Origin: CAZVUW01 sp964629825
Lineage (GTDB): Bacteria > Actinomycetota > Nitriliruptoria > Euzebyales > Egibacteraceae
Direction: 5' to 3'
Assembly: GCA_964629825.1 (NCBI GenBank)
Contig: CAZVUW010000039.1
Span: forward strand, 1 to 26,205
Length of the DNA: 26,205 bases
Under the pieces are notes generated by a model, which did not search any database, was not told the origin of the DNA, and was given only the letters and a program-made list of their open reading frames with translations. The translations under genes and the position numbers were made by a program. Below, piece by piece: positions 21,760 to 26,205 of the stretch. The first letter of the stretch is position 1, and every line of letters starts with the position of its first letter.

Positions 21760-23111
21760 GGGTAGGGCTCGCAGGCGGGTGAAGGCCGCGTCGAGCTGGC
21801 GGGTCCATGGCCATGTGCGTTGCAGGCGAATCTGCAGGCCGCGGGCTCGGCGCACGAGCCGGGCGGCGACGTGCAGCAGTCGGTAGCGGATCGTCTTGGG
21901 GCTGGCCTTGGCGAGGTCGCCGTGCAGGGTGAGGCGTTGCAGCCAGGCGAGCAGCGCCTGGCCGATGAGGACGAGCTCGAGCCAGACCTCGTTGCGTTGC
22001 CAGTCGGCGAAGGGCAGGTTGCCCAGGCCGGTGTCCTTGGCGTCGCGGATGCGGTCCTCGACGCGGGCGTGGGCGCGGTGACGCCGTTCGAGGTCGACCA
22101 CGTCGGCGTCGGGCTGGTCGGTGATGAAGGTCTGCACACGCCAGCCGTCGGCGTCGGTGAAGGTCAGCTGCGCGCCGGGGTGGGGCCGCTCGCGGCGGGC
22201 GATCACCCGGCTGCCCGGCGGCCACCCAGTCAGGTCCAGGTCGTGGAGCTCGGCGACCTGCGCGCCATCGCGGCGCTGCCCCGTCTGGGTGGCGGCGTTG
22301 CGCCACGCCGTCGCGGGCAGCGCCAGCACGGCGGCGCGGACCCGCTCGTCGCAGGAAAGCCGACGTCGAAGCCGATGCCCGCGTCATGCAGCGCGTCGAC
22401 GAAGCCGTGGCTGGCCCCGGCGGAGTCACAACGCACCAGCATCGCCACGTCCTGGGGGCCGACCGGCAGCGCGTCCAGCAGCGCCTCGACCAGTTCGACG
22501 TGGTCGGCGACGGTGTTGGACCCGGCGTTGCCGGGTCGCAGCAGCCCGGCGATCGGCTCGCCGGTCGCCTCGGGGCCGTGGTCCACATAGCCCAGCAGCG
22601 GATAGAACCCGAACGCGCCCTTGTAGGTGCCGGCCGCGCCGACCTTGTCGGAGTGGGACACCACTTGGGTGGCGTCCACGTCGATGACCAGCATCCCGTC
22701 GACCAGCGGCACCCCCGTCTGCTGCCACGACCACGCCATCGCCTTCGCGCGCGCGGCGCGGATGGCGTCAATGCCGCCCAGCTCGTCAGCGGCGACCGAT
22801 TCCACAACCCGCCACGCGGTGGGCACCGAGGCGACCTCACCGAACAGCTCGGGCTGACCGGCCAGCACGCCGAGGTCGGACAGGCACGTGCCGCCATCGG
22901 CCAACAGCACCGCCACATCGCGCAGCACCTGACCGGGCGCATGCGCCGAGCGGCGTTGGCGGCGGCTCGCGGGGCGCTCATCCAACGCGACGGTCAACCC
23001 CGAACGATCCGCCAACTCCAGCAACGCTCGCGTGCCCACATGGTTGGCGACCCCATCGCCGTTCGAGGTGATCGTGGTCGGCAACGACGGACTGTTACGC
23101 TGCACCCGCAA
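21760..23111 (-). pseudogene. IS1380-family transposase, frameshifted and truncated at its 3' element end
   Basis: About 450 codons from a TTG at 23111 (AGGGGG six bases upstream; GTG at 23105 is an alternative). The DDE residues are visible: MLVIDVDATQVVSHSDK (first Asp), then GFYPLLGYVDHG and LLRPGNAGSNTVADH, then VRCDSAGASHGFVDAL (second Asp), and finally RVEDRIRDAKDTGLGNLPF (Glu region). At about 22355-22360 the reading frame changes: the first frame runs to GIGFDVGF and the match continues in another frame as CDERVRAAVLALPATAW. One lost T in a short T-run would explain it. The C-terminus QLDAAFTRLRALPA is fused directly to the CWB2 sequence with no stop and no recognisable IS end, so this end of the element has been deleted. 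Confidence 0.82.
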
Positions 23112-23114
23112 GGT

Positions 23115-23174
23115 GCACCCCCTGATCTTGGTTGTGACTCTCGACAAGCCACATCCTCGCAGGTCAGGGGGTGC
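23115..23174. repeat. Inverted repeat upstream of transposase, likely IS end region
   Basis: GCACCCCCTGA (23115-23125) and TCAGGGGGTGC (23164-23174) are exact reverse complements 38 bases apart. In the transposase mRNA orientation the inner arm contains AGGGGG, the presumed ribosome site. No matching sequence is found at the other end of the element. Confidence 0.7.
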
Positions 23175-23301
23175 TTCCTTTGGAGCCAGCGCCGCGGACG
23201 CCGGCACCTACTGCAAGATCCGGGCTAAGGCGAGGATTGACGGCGGGGAAGCGCGGCCCCGATCATCCCATGCGCATTCGCCTATCCGTGTGGGGTGCCA
23301 T

Positions 23302-23399
23302 TTGAGAACTGAAGCAGCTCCAGGGTTTAACCGTGCCTTGGGCCTCCTGGGGGCCCTTTTCCTGTCCCTGCCGCTAGCGCTGACCGTCGTGCCACCGGT
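23302..23399 (+). CDS. Signal-peptide fragment, probably the N-terminus of the M14 peptidase gene (cut by gap)
   Basis: From a TTG at 23302 (GTG at 23290 is possible) the frame reads LRTEAAPGFNRALGLLGA and then a hydrophobic run LFLSLPLALTVVPP into the gap. This is a good Sec signal peptide: a basic residue, a hydrophobic core and small residues after it. The frame across the gap cannot be joined because the gap size is unknown, but the orientation and the need of the downstream peptidase for an export signal make a single gene likely. 23175-23301 shows no gene. Confidence 0.5.
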
Positions 23400-23499
23400 N
23401 NNNNNNNNNNNNNNNNNNNNNNNNNNNNNNNNNNNNNNNNNNNNNNNNNNNNNNNNNNNNNNNNNNNNNNNNNNNNNNNNNNNNNNNNNNNNNNNNNNN
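23400..23499. other. Scaffold gap (100 N)
   Basis: Exactly 100 N within what is probably one exported peptidase gene. True length unknown. Confidence 0.98.
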
Positions 23500-25345
23500 C
23501 ACCAACCACAGCCGCGGCCGCGTCGCCGTCGGACACACCACCGGCGGCGACACCGTCACCGACTGGGCCTACCTGGCGGTCGCCCAGCAGGGCATCGCAC
23601 CGCGAGCCCCGAGCGGCATCGTTCCGGAGCCGCAGGTGCCGGAGGCGCCCACGGCTGAGGACCGCACCACCCAGCGGCTCCTTTCGGTCGGCTGGGCTCC
23701 GGTCGAGGGCGCCGACTGGTACGAGGTGGAGCGCGACGGCGGTCTCGTCGCCTCGCCGTGGTTCGTCGCCGCATACGCCGACCCGCTGGTGCCGGCCGGC
23801 CGGACCGCGAGCTACAGGGTGCGCGGCGTCTCCGCGATCATGGGCCCGGGCCCGTGGTCAGAGCCCGTGCAGGCGACCGCACCGCCGATCCTGTTCACCG
23901 ACCCGCTGACGCCGTTCGAGGCCAGCGGCGGCTCGAGCCTCACCACCGAGGTTCAGGAGCGGGCCTTCCTGCAGGAGGTTGCCGAGCGCTCCGACCGCGT
24001 CGCCCTGGAGCAGATCGGCACCAGCGTCGAGGGACGGCCCATCCTTCTGGCCCGCATCGCCCACCCGGTCGCGCCCACCCCTGAGGAGACCGCCGAGCGA
24101 CCGGTCGTGTTCTTCAACTGCACCGTCCACGGCAACGAGTGGACGCCGCGTGAGTCCTGCCTCAAGCTGATCCGCGACCTCGCCTTCACCGACGACCCTG
24201 CGCTCACGGTGCTGCTGTCCGAGGTCGTCGTGCTGGTGAACCCGACCTCCAACCCGGATGGCCGGGCCGCGGATCGCCGCGAGAACTCGCAGGGCCTCGA
24301 CGTCAACCGCGATTACTTCGAGCTGCAGTCGCCCGAGGCCCGCGCCGTGGTCGACGTGCTCAACCGCTACCGCCCCGAGGTCCTCCTCGACGGTCACAAC
24401 TGCTGCGACGACTCGATCGTCCCCAACTGGGCCCAGCACCCGGGTGTCAACGAGGGCATCCGCACCGGCGCCAAGGCGCTGGTCGAGGAGGGGCTGCTCG
24501 CCAACGGCGACCGCTACGGGTTCACCGGCCAGCGCTCGACCCTGGCGACGGGGGCGAACCCCGAGATCGCTCGCAACTACTCGGGTCTGCGTCACACCTT
24601 CGGGCTGCTGAACGAGGTCCGCTCGGGGACCATCGCCGGTCGCGTGGAGGAGCAGTCCGGCTACCCGGGCGCCGCCGTCAACCGACGCGTGCGCGCTGTG
24701 AGCGCCTTTGACTTCGTGCTGTACGCGACGCTGCAGCACTACGCCGACCACCGGACGGAGATCGCCGAGGCGATCGCCACCTCGATCGCAGACGCCGAGG
24801 CCAACCGCGGCCCGGCCTTCTACGGCGAGAACCCCGATCAGCAGCAGAGCCCGCCGCCCTGCGGATACCTGCTGACCGAGGCGCAGCACGCGCAGGTCGA
24901 GGACCGGCTCGCTTTGCACCAGGTGAAGGTCGAGATGCTCCCAGACGGTGTGCTGGTGCCGATGGCCCAGCGCAGCCGCAACCTCATCCCGCTGCTGCTG
25001 GATGCCCGCGCCGGCACCCGCCTGGTGGCGGCCGAGCGCCTGGACGACTGCCCGACCAGCTTCGCGGGCGCCCGCGCCGAGCTGCTCGCCATCGTGGACG
25101 CCGGCGGGATCACCGAGGGTCTGGAGGGCAAGGTGCGCCACGCCCTCGACCAAGCCGAGCTGTGGCTGACGCTCGAGCAGCAGCGGCCGATCGCGCCGAC
25201 GCACCTCGACCGCGCCGTGCACCTGCTGCTGTGGCAGGCCGACGTGATCGAGGGCAAGGGCAAGGTCGGGCAGGGTGACGCGCAGGCGCTGCGCGCACTC
25301 GCCCAGTCGATCGCGGAGCTCGCCGCCCAGCTGCGAGCGAGCTGA
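23500..25345 (+). CDS. Exported M14 zinc carboxypeptidase with FN3-like domain and C-terminal helical domain (5' end in gap)
   Basis: The frame is open from the gap edge to the TGA at 25343-25345 (over 610 residues); a GTG at 23636 exists but coding sequence continues upstream. An FN3-like domain (about 23640-23880, with WAPVEGADWYEVERDG and SYRVRGVS) precedes the M14 domain. Zinc ligands are the HGNEW motif (His at 24128, Glu at 24137) and the His of LLDGHNCC (24395). NPDGRAADRRE and GLDVNRDY supply the substrate-binding Asn/Arg, and LLNEVRSG the probable catalytic Glu (24614). The last 88 residues (from 25079) are a helical domain about 60% identical to the insert of the C15-like protein. 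It would trim peptides outside the cell. A hairpin follows the stop. Confidence 0.87.
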
Positions 25346-25351
25346 CTAGCG

Positions 25352-25394
25352 GGGGCCATGCGGCGGCGGGACTGCTCCTGCCCCGCATGGCCCC
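25352..25394 (+). terminator. Terminator-like hairpin after the M14 peptidase gene
   Basis: GGGGCCATGCGG (25352-25363) pairs perfectly with CCGCATGGCCCC (25383-25394) across a 19-base loop, starting seven bases after the stop codon. No T-run follows, as is common in GC-rich actinobacteria. Confidence 0.65.
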
Positions 25395-25522
25395 GGCCGC
25401 CACCGCGAAGTCGGGGAGAGAAAGCCCGCGTATCACCAGGCGACGGAAGCGCCTTCGTCTGTCAGACTGCCGCGCGGCACGACAGGATCGCGTCTGCTCC
25501 TACGAGCCCCGCGGAGGTCGAC

Positions 25523-26205
25523 ATGGCGGACCCCAATGCGATGCCCCAGCGTCTTGCCGCTGAGCTCCTCGGCACCTTCGTCCTCGTCTTCGCGGGCTGC
25601 GGATCGGCGGTGCTTGCCGCCGGCTTCGTCAGCGACGACCTGCACCTGGGCATCGGCCTGCTCGGGGTCTCCCTGGCGTTCGGTCTGGCCGTGCTGACCA
25701 TGGCCTATGCCGTGGGACACGTCTCCGGTGGGCACTTCAACCCCGCGGTCACGCTGGGACTTGCCGCAGGCGGGCGCTTCCCATGGCGCGACACCCCCGC
25801 CTACATCGCCGCGCAAGTAGTGGGCGCGATCGCCGCGGCGGCAGTGCTGTACCTCGTGGCCACGGGGCAGGACGGGTTCTCGGCCTCGGCCAGCGGCTTC
25901 GCGACCAACGGGTTCGGCGAACGGTCACCGGGCGGGTACTCACTCCTGGCGGGCCTGATCACCGAGGTCATCCTGACCGCGCTCTTCGTCTACGTGATCA
26001 TGGGTGTCACGGACACGCGCGCGCCCAAGGGCTTCGCGCCGCTGGCCATCGGGCTGAGCCTCACCCTGATCCACCTCGTCAGCATCCCGGTCACCAACAC
26101 GTCGGTGAACCCGGCGCGATCGATCGGACCCGCTCTGTTCGCTGGCAGCGACGCGCTCGGCCAGCTGTGGCTGTTCATCCTGGCGCCGATCGGCGGGGCC
26201 CTGCT
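25523..26205 (+). CDS. aqpZ: Aquaporin Z-type water channel (3' end outside window)
   Basis: ATG at 25523 with GGAGG five bases upstream; open to the window end (227 codons seen, near the full length of about 230-250). It opens MADPNAMPQRLAAELLGTFVLVFAGCGSAVLAAGF. Both NPA boxes are present: GHVSGGHFNPAVTLG and TNTSVNPARSIGP. The stretch LTLIHLVSIPVTNTSVNPARS is nearly identical to E. coli AqpZ as I remember it, with the His, Thr and Arg of the narrow water-selective filter, so water rather than glycerol is expected. It is an inner-membrane protein. No clear promoter is seen in the 128 bases between the preceding hairpin and the start. Confidence 0.93.
   Translation, partial: MADPNAMPQRLAAELLGTFVLVFAGCGSAVLAAGFVSDDLHLGIGLLGVSLAFGLAVLTMAYAVGHVSGGHFNPAVTLGLAAGGRFPWRDTPAYIAAQVVGAIAAAAVLYLVATGQDGFSASASGFATNGFGERSPGGYSLLAGLITEVILTALFVYVIMGVTDTRAPKGFAPLAIGLSLTLIHLVSIPVTNTSVNPARSIGPALFAGSDALGQLWLFILAPIGGAL

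Noticed and set aside
20317..21765. Rightward 482-residue frame across the palindromes and the sugar dehydrogenase
   Set aside because: Antisense shadow of the CWB2-GSDH gene, starting inside a palindrome; no domain signal.
22350..22365. Programmed -1 frameshift in the transposase
   Set aside because: No canonical slippery heptamer is seen, and the element is already truncated at one end, so decay or a base-call error is simpler.
23032..23658. 208-residue rightward protein spanning the second gap
   Set aside because: It joins the antisense of the transposase start, the IS end, a signal peptide and a wrong frame after the gap; only the signal-peptide part is credible.

Overview
The window is very GC-rich, with dense operons, a high-GC codon pattern, GTG/TTG starts, a tRNA-Leu gene that does not encode its CCA end, a CWB2 cell-wall-binding repeat and an IS1380-type transposase of the kind common in Actinobacteria. 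I read it as a draft actinobacterial scaffold or MAG; a finer assignment cannot be supported. Two runs of exactly 100 N (18733-18832 and 23400-23499) are scaffold gaps.

Left part (1-9214): the 3' half of tRNA-Leu(GAG), a perfect 13-bp palindrome, then a long leftward operon. In transcription order this is hyuA and hyuB (ATP-dependent hydantoinase/5-oxoprolinase-type subunits), a GntR/FCD regulator, a lipoprotein substrate-binding protein, and livH, livM, livG, livF. Most junctions are ATGA or GTGA overlaps or spacings under 75 bases. It reads as import plus ATP-driven ring opening of a cyclic amide such as 5-oxoproline or a hydantoin, under a co-encoded regulator.

Immediately upstream, on the same strand (9334-10938), is an exported protein built on the pyroglutamyl-peptidase I (C15) fold. 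It has a helical domain inserted in the fold and a Ser where the catalytic Cys should be. A clearly homologous copy of the inserted domain forms the C-terminus of an exported M14 zinc carboxypeptidase at the other end of the window (23500-25345). The C15-like protein beside a 5-oxoprolinase-type operon suggests a pyroglutamate-scavenging locus. This is the most interesting hypothesis here, but it is an inference.

Middle (11121-18091), all leftward: a VKGC/HTTM-like membrane protein tightly coupled to a geranylgeranyl-reductase-like flavoprotein, a cupin, a VOC/PhnB-like protein, a two-domain universal stress protein, and a membrane-anchored PAS-GGDEF-EAL protein with both catalytic motifs intact. 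Divergent from the last is a cold-shock protein gene with a textbook terminator, followed by a 59-bp tandem repeat array that contains the first gap.

Right part (18973-26205): rtcB; two related 40-base palindromes; an overlooked 58-residue membrane protein; a PQQ-type sugar dehydrogenase with a CWB2 repeat whose 5' end is replaced by a frameshifted IS1380 transposase read in the same frame; the gapped M14 peptidase gene; and the start of an AqpZ-type water channel cut by the window end.
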